Notes under the pieces: model-generated
The model's database searches: none
Told to the model about the DNA's origin: nothing
Seen by the model: the letters and a program-made list of their open reading frames with translations, nothing else
Assembly: GCA_009760855.2 (NCBI GenBank)
Contig: WPIO01000021.1
Coordinates: 1,084,501-1,148,500 of the forward strand
Length of the DNA stretch: 64,000 bases
Origin: Cristatella mucedo
Taxonomy: Eukaryota; Bryozoa; Phylactolaemata; Cristatellidae
Reading direction: 5' to 3'
Shown here: piece after piece, positions 36,870 through 46,776 of the stretch
Layout: each line of letters begins with the position of its first letter
Position numbering within the stretch: position 1 is the stretch's first letter
Made by a program: the position numbers and the translations under genes

Positions 36870-37490
36870 TTCGTTCAGATTATGTTAGTTTTATCACTAA
36901 CCAATAGGCATGCTTCCTTTACTGCATTTTTAAGGTGACTAGAAAGAGATTTAGACGTGGAGCACTGTACTTATGTCTTTTAATTTTTATTGCATTTTAC
37001 TACTATTAAGATTATTATTATTATAAAGGTTATCTTGGATATGAGCTACGAAGAAAATCATTAATCCAGTCTGCTGATCAGACATTTTTCTGTTAGGGCT
37101 ATTCCATCATAGACAGACCAGTGCTGGGAAGTTGCCTGAGATGAGTGCAGAATTGGCACTAGCTGGCATTAGATTTAGCCTCTCTAGTTGTTGGTAGCAC
37201 TGTGAGCGTGAAAGAGCTGCCATTTCATTTCTTGCTGGCTTTCCAAGCTAGGTGAGCTATTTATTCGAAATTCCTCTCAGAACTTGTACAAGATTCATTA
37301 GCCCAGTTGGACCAATCTAGCTCATGAGCCCGTGATATTTCCAGTCCTCTTTCGCACAGCAGGTGAGCGTTTGTATGCCCCTGGTGCATCGACCTAGAAG
37401 ATGAGTGGTGCACGTCGAACCCCTCTTCGGCAGCTCATCATATTTCCTTCGTACTGACATATTGAACACAGGCGCTTACGCTAACATTTC
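36870..37490. other. No gene seen
   Basis: AT-rich sequence with a short ATTATTATTATTATA run near 37010, which may be the terminal microsatellite of the preceding LINE-B fragment. Confidence 0.35.
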
Positions 37491-37648
37491 TACAATAGAT
37501 GGCAACATGATACATATTACATGATATGTGCAACATATTCTGCCTGAGGAGGCAGGTTGCCTTTTGCAATACAATAGGTGGCTACTTGATACATATTACG
37601 TGATACATGCAACATATTCTGCTCGAGGAGGCAGGCTGCCTTTCGGAA
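37491..37648. repeat. 79-base tandem duplication
   Basis: The unit beginning TACAATAG at 37491 repeats at 37570. Shared blocks are GATACATATTAC, GCAACATATTCTGC, GAGGAGGCAGG and TGCCTTT. Each unit holds a small inverted repeat around GCCTGAGGAGGCAGG. It is non-coding. Confidence 0.85.
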
Positions 37649-37894
37649 TGCATTTGCTGAGAGACGTGTACCCATGTAAGTGCAAATGTGTTGGTTGTCA
37701 TTTTTGCTTGATCTTTTTTTTGTAAGCAATGTTCCTAATCCATGTTGCTTTTGTTGCTGGAAATTCGAAAATAACCTAAGTTGGATGTAGTGGCTGCATC
37801 CTCTCTTTCAACAGGAGGTACTTCAAGCTTTCATATGTGCATTTGTTGTATACTATGACAGCTCGGCATACTGTGCCACATAGTTTTGACTCTT

Positions 37895-38050
37895 TTGTGT
37901 TTTAGCTTATGAGTAAGGCAATCGTGCTTTCACAACCTAGGTTGTGGGTTTGAGTCTCTTAACAGGCAATCCTTTCGTAGCCGCTGCTAACAGAATGATG
38001 GCCGCTAAGACTCTTCTGCTGCCATACACCTGAGGCTGTTGAATCAGCTG
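37895..38050 (+). mobile_element. SINE-A copy
   Basis: A worn B box (GGGTTTGAGTCTC) is followed by 'agactcttctgctgccatac' and 'gaggctgttgaatcagctga'. Confidence 0.6.
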
Positions 38051-38149
38051 ACCTTTATGTTTACTGTTTCAGCTGCCCCCAGACATGTCAGTCTTGGTGA
38101 GGCTATGCAAATTGCTGTTTTACTTGATCCCCATGGTATAATAGGCATC

Positions 38150-38151
38150 AT

Positions 38152-38182
<31 letters not shown>

Positions 38183-39055
38183 GCACTTGATAAAGCCCCC
38201 TCAGAGAACTTAATCTCTTTCTAGGCGCTTTACATTTGCTGCAAAGGGAAATGCAATTGAATGGTAAGTAAAATCATGCTTGAAAAACAAACAAAATGAA
38301 TAACATGGTTAGAGGTGACATGCACATGGTCAGCATGCAAATGTGGTTAGTGGCAGCATGCACAGTGTCAGCACGCATAAGCACATCAAGGACGAATCAC
38401 AGGGACCCACTAAATGCTGTCCTAAATAGGTGTCTAAGTTCCTTTTAAATGTGGTCAAGTCAGAGGATGTTCTGACGCAGGTCGGAAGGGAGTTCCAGGC
38501 TTTGGGAGCATACGAACTGAATGCACGGTCTCCAAAGGATTTAAGGTTTGTACGAGGTATTTGTAGACTGTTGGATTCCGAAAAGCAGATGGTACGATGC
38601 TTGGCCTGATGGGGTAGTATATCTGAGAGATAGGCTGGAGCCATAGAAAGAAGGGACCTAAAAGTGAGCGACAAAACCTTGAAGTCAATCCGTTGCTTAA
38701 CTGGTAGCCAGTGCAGGTCGGCGAGAAGTGGAGTAATGTGGCAACTGCGACGCTCACGACAGACAAGCCTAGCTGCAGAGTTTTGCACCAGCTGCAATCG
38801 CCTGATCGCACATGCTGGTAGGCCAGTAAGCAGTGAGATGCAGAAGTCGAGATGGGATGTCACGAATGCATGGACCAACTTGGACGTGGTATCCTTATCT
38901 AAACAAGCCCGAATTTTAGCAATGTTATGAAGCTGAAAATAGGCAGATTTGACTGTGGAGCTGATATGGTCGTCTAACGAGAGGTCGCTTTGGAATATGA
39001 CACCTAGATTTCGAGCTGATTCAACAGAAGATATGCTGGCAGAGTTAGTTCATAG
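38150..39055 (-). pseudogene. LINE-B copy, best preserved
   Basis: A minus-strand frame at 38878-38330 reads MVHAFVTSHLDFCISLLTGL, then LQLVQNSAARLVCRERRSCH, then ITPLLADLHWLPVKQRIDFK, then SFGDRAFSSYAPKAWNSLPT: the C-terminal part of a Jockey/CR1-type reverse transcriptase with its usual tail domain. Its 3' UTR has 'tagaaagagattaagttctc', then 'ggctttatcaagtgca', and ends in (TTA)n at 38152-38182. It is 5'-truncated but the tail is intact, so this is a good reference copy for the family. Confidence 0.9.
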
Positions 39056-40114
39056 TGTCCCCCACATTCTTCCATGTGAGACGTTTCAATGCATGTTCCT
39101 CTATTCAATGGCAGTGACCACGGATATGCTGTAGAGAATGTCTGCTGTTGGCTGACAAGCTGCTCATCAGATGTTTCTGGCTGGCCATCTTTGTGTGCAG
39201 ATACTTTGCACGGCATGGCTCCGACTATGGTTTACGGATGGTTGTGGGAGAGGGGTAGCCACTATATTTGCAGTTGGCACATGTAGTTCGTTCTTTGTGA
39301 TATCTGCTTGACTCTCGCAACTAGTGGGAACTACATCCGATGCTGGCATGAGCTTTCTTTACCGACTGAACTGGTGCATGTACTGTCAGTCGACTGTCTC
39401 CATTTTTCATTCAATTCCTTCCACCCTTAATGCTGAGAAATTTTCATGTGACTATTGAAATGCAGACTCACATTGAGCCCTCTTGTATATGATTTCTGTA
39501 CTCTACATAGTTCTCTTGTAGTATGCCCTCTAGAGACAGCAAGCCAGCTGTTGCCTGTCAGTAACTTCTGTGGATGTAAGTCAAATGCTGACAAACAATC
39601 TTTCTACCCCCTAAGCCGTGGAATAGGTTGGCTGTATCGATGATGCTTAAATATGCTTCTTGGATGTTTAATTTTATTGTTTGCTTTAAAAAAACTACTC
39701 AGCTGATGCATCCCACATTTCTGGTTTTGGGGTGACTTATGTACATTAATCAAATAACGGTTCTCCATGCTGCTTGAAATGGAAGGATGGTCACTTGCGT
39801 TAGTGCTGTTTCAAGCCTAACTTTCTGAGGTAGTCTCTGAGTTTTCCATGTGGCTTTTCCCGAGTTTCCTGCCACCACCGTTCCGTGGCCATTGTCAATC
39901 TATTTGTGTTGTCTCAGAGTGAATGTGTTAGTCGACCTTCGCAGTGTAGTCCATGTCAGCATCTCCTCAGCATTCTGCTCACACTGGTCAACCCAGGTGC
40001 AGGCCCTTTTCTAAGGACCGTAGATGACCGTCATGATCCTTCTGGCAATGCCTGAATGTCGAAGCTGGCTAGTTTCTGCCTCGATTCAGTTGATGAGCAG
40101 CTGTGGTACGTTGC
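39056..40114. other. No gene seen
   Basis: I saw no splice-bounded exon or recognised repeat between the LINE-B copy and the LTR element. Confidence 0.3.
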
Positions 40115-40263
40115 TGTTGATAGTGTGGTGCGAGTGACAATACACGAGCATTCAGAGACCAGGTTTAATCAGGCCCGGCCGATTCCGTAAGCCTCCGGTA
40201 CAATGGACCTCCCAAAACTGGGAGTTACATAGCAATGGGAGGGGCATGCAGCATCTGTCAACA
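40115..40263 (-). repeat. 3' LTR of the element
   Basis: This is 149 bases with TGTTGA...TCAACA ends. It is similar along its length to 41773-41924, including the block CATTCAGAGACCA and the palindrome-like CCTCCCAAAACTGGGAG. On the minus strand it follows the polypurine tract. Confidence 0.88.
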
Positions 40264-40418
40264 TCCCCCTTTGTTCGGAAAGCACATAATCCTTTTGCCA
40301 TGTTGGAGCTCGACTGGGTCGCATTGGTCGAGCTTGCTGTGTTATAGCTGGAGACGTCGCTAGATTGTAATGGCCTCTGCACCGACTATTGCGATCACAT
40401 CTTTCTCATTCGCCAGCT

Positions 40419-40772
40419 TCAGGTGATTGTTATTGCTTGGTGGCTCTCTGGCATTGCTCCAGTGTTACGTCTATGTCTATGTGAGCTTGCTCTGCTACTC
40501 TTATGTTGAGATGAATATGTCGCCGGTTCGAACTTTCCTTCCCTGTCCTGGATGGTGTAGGGCCTGTTGCCATGGGTTGCTACGATGGTACCTTCTCGAA
40601 GCTGCTCGTCAGCAGGCACCCTCCTGTAGAGGATTGCTTGACCCATGTTGAGTGGGCTCAGATCTTGAGCTCTGAAGTCGTAGAGCCTTTTTACAACTGC
40701 CGGCCGTCTAGCTGTCGAGGCTGCTGCCGTAGACATCTGGCAATTGCTGGATGTAGGTGCGGTCCATCGCAC
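40419..40772 (-). pseudogene. Pol C-terminal remnant of LTR element
   Basis: The minus-strand frame reads LYDFRAQDLSPLNMGQAILY, then EGTIVATHGNRPYTIQDREG. This is the small beta-rich domain that follows integrase in Ty3/gypsy Pol proteins (a '..L..G..V......W..G.V.......Y.V....G' pattern). It is all that remains of Pol. Confidence 0.7.
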
Positions 40773-41582
40773 GTTCGGTGTAATAGTAACTTGGGACGCA
40801 CCGTGTCTTCATCTGCAACAGCATCGTCAACTCTTTGCACATAGTGAAGTCTAGCCCGGCACCGCCGACTGAAATGGTGGAGACCGGTGCACTTGTCGCT
40901 GTGGCGTCCTTGAGCAGGGCAATCTGCTCTCGACGCTGTATGTCTCCGACCACAATTCCGACAGTCTAGCATCATCGGTCCAGGCGCAGCAGCATTCGGG
41001 TTTCCCCACGGTCGTCGAATATCACATGAAAACTGCTTTCGACACTGCGGCTGTGCAACAACCATCTTAATGTGGCTGGTATCGTTCTGAACGCTCGAAG
41101 CCTGACTGCTCATTTCCATTCACTGTTTCGCGAGTGGTTTCAAACAAGCGACAAATATCAGTCGCCGACAAATATCAGTCTCCGTCTGCAGCGTCCGTGC
41201 AGTTTCCCGTAAAAGAAGTTCTTGCAATGGGCGCTCTACACTGAAAACCAGTTTATCTCTGAACATATGATCCGGGTCCTTAAAATTGCACAGTTTTGCC
41301 TGTGTGTGTAGCCCGACAGAAGCGAGTCAAACTGCGCAGCTTAACGCATATTCCAGAGGCAGTAACTTTGCAGTAACTCACTTTTCCGTGGACTACAACA
41401 CGCTTCAATCTTTCCCAGGACCTTATCTGGATCAATACTGTCGGAATCCTTATCGTATAAAAATTGCTCGATAGTTCCAGTGCAGCTGGGCCGGCGAAGG
41501 GTAGAACGATAGCGACGTGTGTGGCCTCTGGTTTATCCGTGCACCGCTTGCAAGCATGTAATTCACCAGCTAACGTTTTCAA
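40773..41582 (-). pseudogene. Gag remnant of LTR element
   Basis: Minus-strand pieces in order are a weak N-terminal frame (41582-41280), then DPDHMFRDKLVFSVERPLQE, then LLLRETARTLQTETDICR, matching the end of a gypsy-type Gag helical region. A double zinc knuckle follows in the frame at 41119-40691, CRNCGRRHTASRADCPAQG, then a second Cys/His group reading CTGLHHFSRRC. A stop separates the helical part from the zinc-knuckle part. Confidence 0.72.
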
Positions 41583-41772
41583 TTCGCAAAAGCCCCGCCG
41601 AGATCTGGATCCAGTACATCCAACTGAGGGGGTAGCTGAAAACCTCCATCCCCCATGTGGTCTCTATCCTTGTATACCGGAACCTTCGAACGTCGGTAGA
41701 CCAGGAAAATAGACTAAATGCTTGCCTCTTACTCACAGAAGAGCATGGTAGTCACTTACACAATTACCACCA

Positions 41773-41924
41773 CGTTGATAGTGCCGTATGAGTGATAATG
41801 CACGAGCATTCAGAGACCACATTTAATCAGACCCGGCCGGTACCGGAAGCCTCCGGTACAATGGACCTCCCGAAACCGGGAGCTACATAGCAATGGTAGG
41901 CGCAAGCAGCATCAAGAGTCAACA
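41773..41924 (-). repeat. 5' LTR of the element
   Basis: This is 152 bases, the partner of 40115-40263. On the minus strand the interior starts with TGGTGGTAATTG, which could be a worn tRNA primer-binding site (TGGTG is a common start), though I cannot name the tRNA. Confidence 0.85.
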
Positions 41925-41929
41925 GTTGT

Positions 41930-42960
41930 CATTTGTACCGCTTATATATGCTGCTTCTCGAGAGTACTGGTTGGCTGGCTGCTTGATTGCTCAGTGAAGA
42001 GTGAGGCTGGCAAGCGTTGTGCAAGACCTGCAGCCATGCATTTCAAGGAAATGGGCCTTTTGTACGACATGCTGGCAAGCCGTGCTGGGAACGTTTCGTG
42101 CTAGGAAGCTTGCTGATTGCACGGTCCCTTGTGACCCTTGTGGGTCTCCTCGGAAGTGGCATTGGTCTATCTGTTGTCCCTGCTGGCAAACAACTGCAGG
42201 CTGCAAGGCCATGTCCTACCATGTGGCATGCGACAACAGCACCCACAAGCGACTACAGCAGCATGTGCCATTGTCGGCCAGAGGGGGGGGGGTTCTCAGG
42301 TGTACGGTCTACCGTGCTGGTTAATCTCGTGGTTCCCCCCTTTCTGCCAGTTTCCTCTTCCGTGTTAGTAGCCGGGCCTGAAGTAGTTGCATGAGAGCAG
42401 ATTCCAGCTGTTGCAGGACGAATGGGTGCATTTTGATTGTGACCGAATGTGTGCCCCGAGCTGCCTCCATTCTCAAAGTAGGAACATCATTTGCCTGCTG
42501 CCCTGCTAGTGTTTATAGTGTAGCCTTAATTGCCCTTTTAAGTGCTCTACCACTAGCGTAACCTTTAACTTACACCGGTCTCCGAGTTCGACATATTTTT
42601 GCAATAGATACTAAACGTGTTGTGCTATCTTCGAAATAAATTAGCGCAGCTTTCCATGCATGGCTACGCTTTCCCTTCCTGCTTTTTTTGGCACATCGGT
42701 CGATTCACTCTAGCACGAGCTTGTCAAATTCTGTTACGAGCGGTGTATACTAGTACTTAATCTGTAGGTGTGTGTGTGTGTGTTTGTGTGTTTGTGTTGA
42801 CTTGGCCGCTTGGTGGGGGTCAGATCGATCTATGGAGCTTGACACGAAGCGCAAAATGTAGTGGCTGCAAATCGCTGGCACACGTTGGCTCCTAGTGACA
42901 CACGTTGGCTCCTAGTCCCTGTCAGTTGCTTACTTGCATCCGCCTGTCTGCATTTGTTTG

Positions 42961-43039
<79 letters not shown>

Positions 43040-44128
43040 TCGTCAGTGTGTGTGTGCTAGCCTGCGCATGCAAGCGTTTTTTGCAACTTAGGTGCCGTGC
43101 ACCTTAAAATCAGCTAATTCACACGGCACTGCCGTGGTGCAACGAGTGCTGATAATGATGATAATACTAGCATTGCATGTTCATCGGACGTTGGACGCTG
43201 TCTTTTGGTCGGCATTGCTAGCAGCACCTGCGCTTGGGGTCGGTTAGAGCATGCACATCCTGCAGCAAGTTACGCTGGCGCTTGGGCGGCTAGCAGTTGG
43301 GTGGCATGTTTCTTGGGTGGACAGAGCATGCGTGCGACCACCAGAGATGGCGACTGGGGCAACACCGCAACAACGGCTACGTTTCGAACTGAGGCCTCCG
43401 GCATTCTGTCTGCCATTTCTGCCAACTGATTGCTACTGATGGTGGCTTTGCAGGCCGAGGAAACCATGTCAGCCTGCAGGCGTTGCAACGTGACTTGCCA
43501 GGTGCACATGGATTTACAGGTTGCTGGTACTAAATGAACGTGAATATTTGTCTTGTCTCCAGGCTCTGCAATGCTAGCCTCGGAAGCTCTACAGCAGATT
43601 ACTCCACTGGCACGCTAGTAAATAGCCTCTCGGAGCACCCGTCGCAGCTTCGTCAGATCTTTTTTGTTTGTGTCTTTTTGATATTCATTGCCGGCGATGA
43701 CAAGTGGTCGGTGTTGTATACAATTTTCCTTCTCTGCCACAATTCGGTTATTGCAACATAGTATGTATTATGGCTTGTGATCAGATTCCAGACCACGGTC
43801 TTGTGTCATTCCAAAGTGTCAGAGCACTGCCATTGGCCTTCTGGGCTTTTATCATTCACTTTGAGGCCCCTTCATTCTCTTGCTCAGCCTACCTATAGGA
43901 AATAAACCGTGTGGACACCGCGTGCTCACATAGGGCTTTCAGTTCGTTGGCTTCCCAAAGCTGGAGCTCACTCCTGACTGATGTCACTATATCCCATTAT
44001 TTAACGGCAGAGGCTAAATGCCCACTTGTTTTTGTTAGAATTCGCTCCATCCGTGTGAGTTGTCCGTTGTGTGCTTTATCATGGTGAGGTTGTACATCCT
44101 ATCACTAACTAATTGGCATTTCATCTCG
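41930..44128. other. Spacer with simple repeats; possible LINE remnant
   Basis: No gene was recognised. A 20-base tandem duplication (CACACGTTGGCTCCTAGTGA) lies at 42880-42919 and a TC tract at 42964. The stretch 43760-44110 has weak LINE-B-like features, such as 'ttggcttcccaaagctggag', but is too worn to call. Confidence 0.35.
42964..43036. repeat. (TC)n microsatellite
   Basis: An uninterrupted run of about 36 TC units, 1.7 kb upstream of the HMG20-like start codon. Confidence 0.97.
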
Positions 44129-44285
44129 GTGAGCCATGATGGCACACTTGGTAAGGCGGTTGCTTTTCACGACCTCGAGGTCGTCGGTTCGAATCCCTTG
44201 GTGGGTGGTGATAGCCATAAAGGCTCTTCTGTCTCAAAATACAAAAAGAGGCTGTTAAATCAGCTAGCATTATTATTATTATTTA
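44129..44285 (+). mobile_element. SINE-A copy, well preserved
   Basis: This reads GTGAGCCATGATGGCACACT, then TTGGTAAGGCGGTTGC (A-box region), CGACCTCGAGGTCGTCG, the B box GGTTCGAATCCC, 'taaaggctcttctgtct', 'gaggctgttaaatcagctag' and an ATTATTATTATT end. The tRNA-like head, central spacer and microsatellite end make it a good reference copy. Confidence 0.88.
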
Positions 44286-44698
44286 TACTAGCATGCTATA
44301 GTGGTGATTTAGTCCTCTTAATGCAATATGCAAATGTATTATTACTATTAATATTATAATTAATAATATTAGTATGCAGGGCCATTTCATGTTGTAGGCT
44401 CCATGGTGCACTGGATCCTACGTGCTGTGCAAGTGTTTCATTGCTATTGATAATAGTATAATGATGAATTATTATTAACTGCTGTTTCCTGTAGTGGGTG
44501 CCTCAGTGCACTGCTTGCCACGTGTGGTGCTCACTTATTGGGCAGGCCTCGAGTGGTTGAGCTGTATGCACATACCACTGAGTACGAGTGCTATTACTTG
44601 TATCAGCTGTATTGCTATCCTCATTGCTGCTCACTGTTACTAGCTGTTCCTGCCTGTGCCTTCATCCGATGACTTATTTCGTTTGTAGCCTTCTTTGC

Positions 44699-46692
44699 AT
44701 GAGCATATCAGATGGTTCCGGAATGATGACGCTCACCTCTGGTGTGGCCAACGGAAATGCTGCTATGCATGTGGCTGCCGGTGAGACTCTCACGATAGGC
44801 TCTGTTGCTTCATCTGCATGCATACTGAGATTGCGCGACGGGTAGATGTGATCGCCATTCAATTATTTTATATCCTGTCGGTGTAATTAAGAGGGCCTCA
44901 TAAATCGGGCCGATGACGACGATGCCCACTCGTCCGGTGGCGGGCTCTTCACTGCGGTCGTCTCGCATCACGTGATAGGCCACGGTAACGGGACGTCCGA
45001 CATGTCTGCAGACGGAACCGAGCTTTCGTCACTTCTTGCTGCTCAGTCGCCCGTGTCTCTGCAGAGCGCTGGGGCCAATGACGTGAGTTTGCCGCGGCAG
45101 CTGCGAAGCCCTCCGAGATGCACCTCTCTTGCAATGCAGAAGCGCCAGGCCAAGAAGCAGAGCAGTTCTACTCTGCTTCTGCTCTGTGCGCCAAAGCAGC
45201 AGCAGCAGCATTCCGTGGCAAGTGGGTGGTGGCACAGCTTGTGGCATGCTTTTTGAATGCAATACCCACGGCCGGCATGCATGCAGGAGCTTGCCCGCGC
45301 TGCCAGCATAGCGAGCAGTGCGAGGCTGCTGGTCGCCTTTTTTTGGCGGTAAACTGGCGGCCGGTCGTCTTTGCAGCCAGCAGACTGTGGCAGCATTGTG
45401 GAAGGCTCAGTGGCGATGAAGCAGAAGAGGAAAGGTGGCTGGCCGAAGGGTAAAAGGAGAAAGCCTTTGCCCCTAGATGGCGTGCTACTCAAGGGCCCAG
45501 TGTCAGGGTGAGCTGTCGAGTGTGCTGTGCGCACGCGCGTTGTGGAGCAGCCGCCATTGTTACCTGACAGCTCTGCGCTTAGATGCATTCGATGCCTTTC
45601 TTGCCTTTCCAGGCGCTCTTGCGCGAGGCCCCCTTGACCTCTTTTCGGTATTTGAAAGAAGTCTATTTTCTTTTTTTTTGCGTGATAGCAATTTGGTGCA
45701 GCGGCTGCTGCCCATTGGTTGTTATGTATGTGCTCAGTATGTGCTCAGGCACAGTGCGCGCACGAGCACTCATGTGCATCTGGATTCTAGGTATGTCTTG
45801 TTCGCCAAGGAGCGTCGGAAATGCTTGCGTCAGACTCATCCTTACCTGTCTTTCTCCGAGGCCACCCGCATGCTTGGCAAGGAGTGGTCAGACATGGATG
45901 CCGATCAGAAGCAGGTAGGATAATGTGGTGCCTGTTTTTAGCCAATCGGCTGCTCAGTGCACCTTTCCCAACCAAGTTTCTTCTACTGCCACTGCCAGGC
46001 AAGACTTGCTTTCGGGGATAGTGCTTGCCACTCAAATCCTTTGTAAACTCCTTTTCACATTCAGGACTGCTAACCAGTTCGTGCTCCAATAGCTACATCC
46101 CATCAATGGAGCCTTAGTCGTTGGCTCCTTCCCGACTTCTGTGGGATTCCTGGACATGCCATTCTCAAATTCAGCCACCAAAATGCTGCATCCAGCATTC
46201 TTTTCGTGGGGATAAATGCTGACACTTAGCGCCGGGTGTACCATACTTGTATGCAGTAATACTATTGTTTATGTGAGCAGACTCGTTATTAGGATGCATC
46301 CCTAAATAAATGAATAAATAAATCCTAGCTGATTAAACAGCCTCTTTTTGTATAGCGACAGAAGAGCCTTTACGGCTATCACCACCGCTTGCAGTGGTGA
46401 TAAAGAATCACCCACCGCAGGAATCGAACCCACGACCTCGGGACCGAGGTCGTGAAAGCAACCGCCTTACCCAGTGTGCCATCACGGCTCACCCTACCAG
46501 CGCATCGCACACACTTCACTGCAAACCAACAAACCAGTTCTTTTTTCATCGAACATAAAGCTGCTGATGGAGTGCAGTTGGCTCCTCACCTGGCAAAGGA
46601 GAGCTGCTAGTCCATTCCATGTCCAGATTACTGAATCGAGCTCGAGCAGTTTGATGCCTCAAATAGCTCCTGACACGTATTGAGAGAGAAAG

Positions 46693-46776
<84 letters not shown>

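Larger units (their letters stand above)
40115..41924 (-). mobile_element. Ty3/gypsy-type LTR element, internally deleted
   Basis: Two direct repeats, 40115-40263 and 41773-41924, begin TGTTGATAG (CGTTGATAG in the second) and end TCAACA. The flanks GTTGC (40110-40114) and GTTGT (41925-41929) look like a five-base target duplication. A purine tract (read on the minus strand AAAGGGGGATG) abuts the inner edge of the left repeat, as a polypurine tract should for a minus-strand element. The 1.5 kb interior holds Gag remnants and a piece of the extreme Pol C-terminus only; protease, reverse transcriptase, RNase H and the integrase core are absent. It could move only with outside enzymes. Confidence 0.88.

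Noticed and set aside
37491..37648. CRISPR-like array
   Set aside because: There are only two long tandem units with no spacers, in a eukaryotic genome.
42861..43091. Leu-Ser-rich frame
   Set aside because: It is the TC microsatellite in translation.
44129..44210. Stand-alone tRNA gene
   Set aside because: The tRNA-like boxes belong to SINE-A, as the shared body and tail show; the cloverleaf is not intact.
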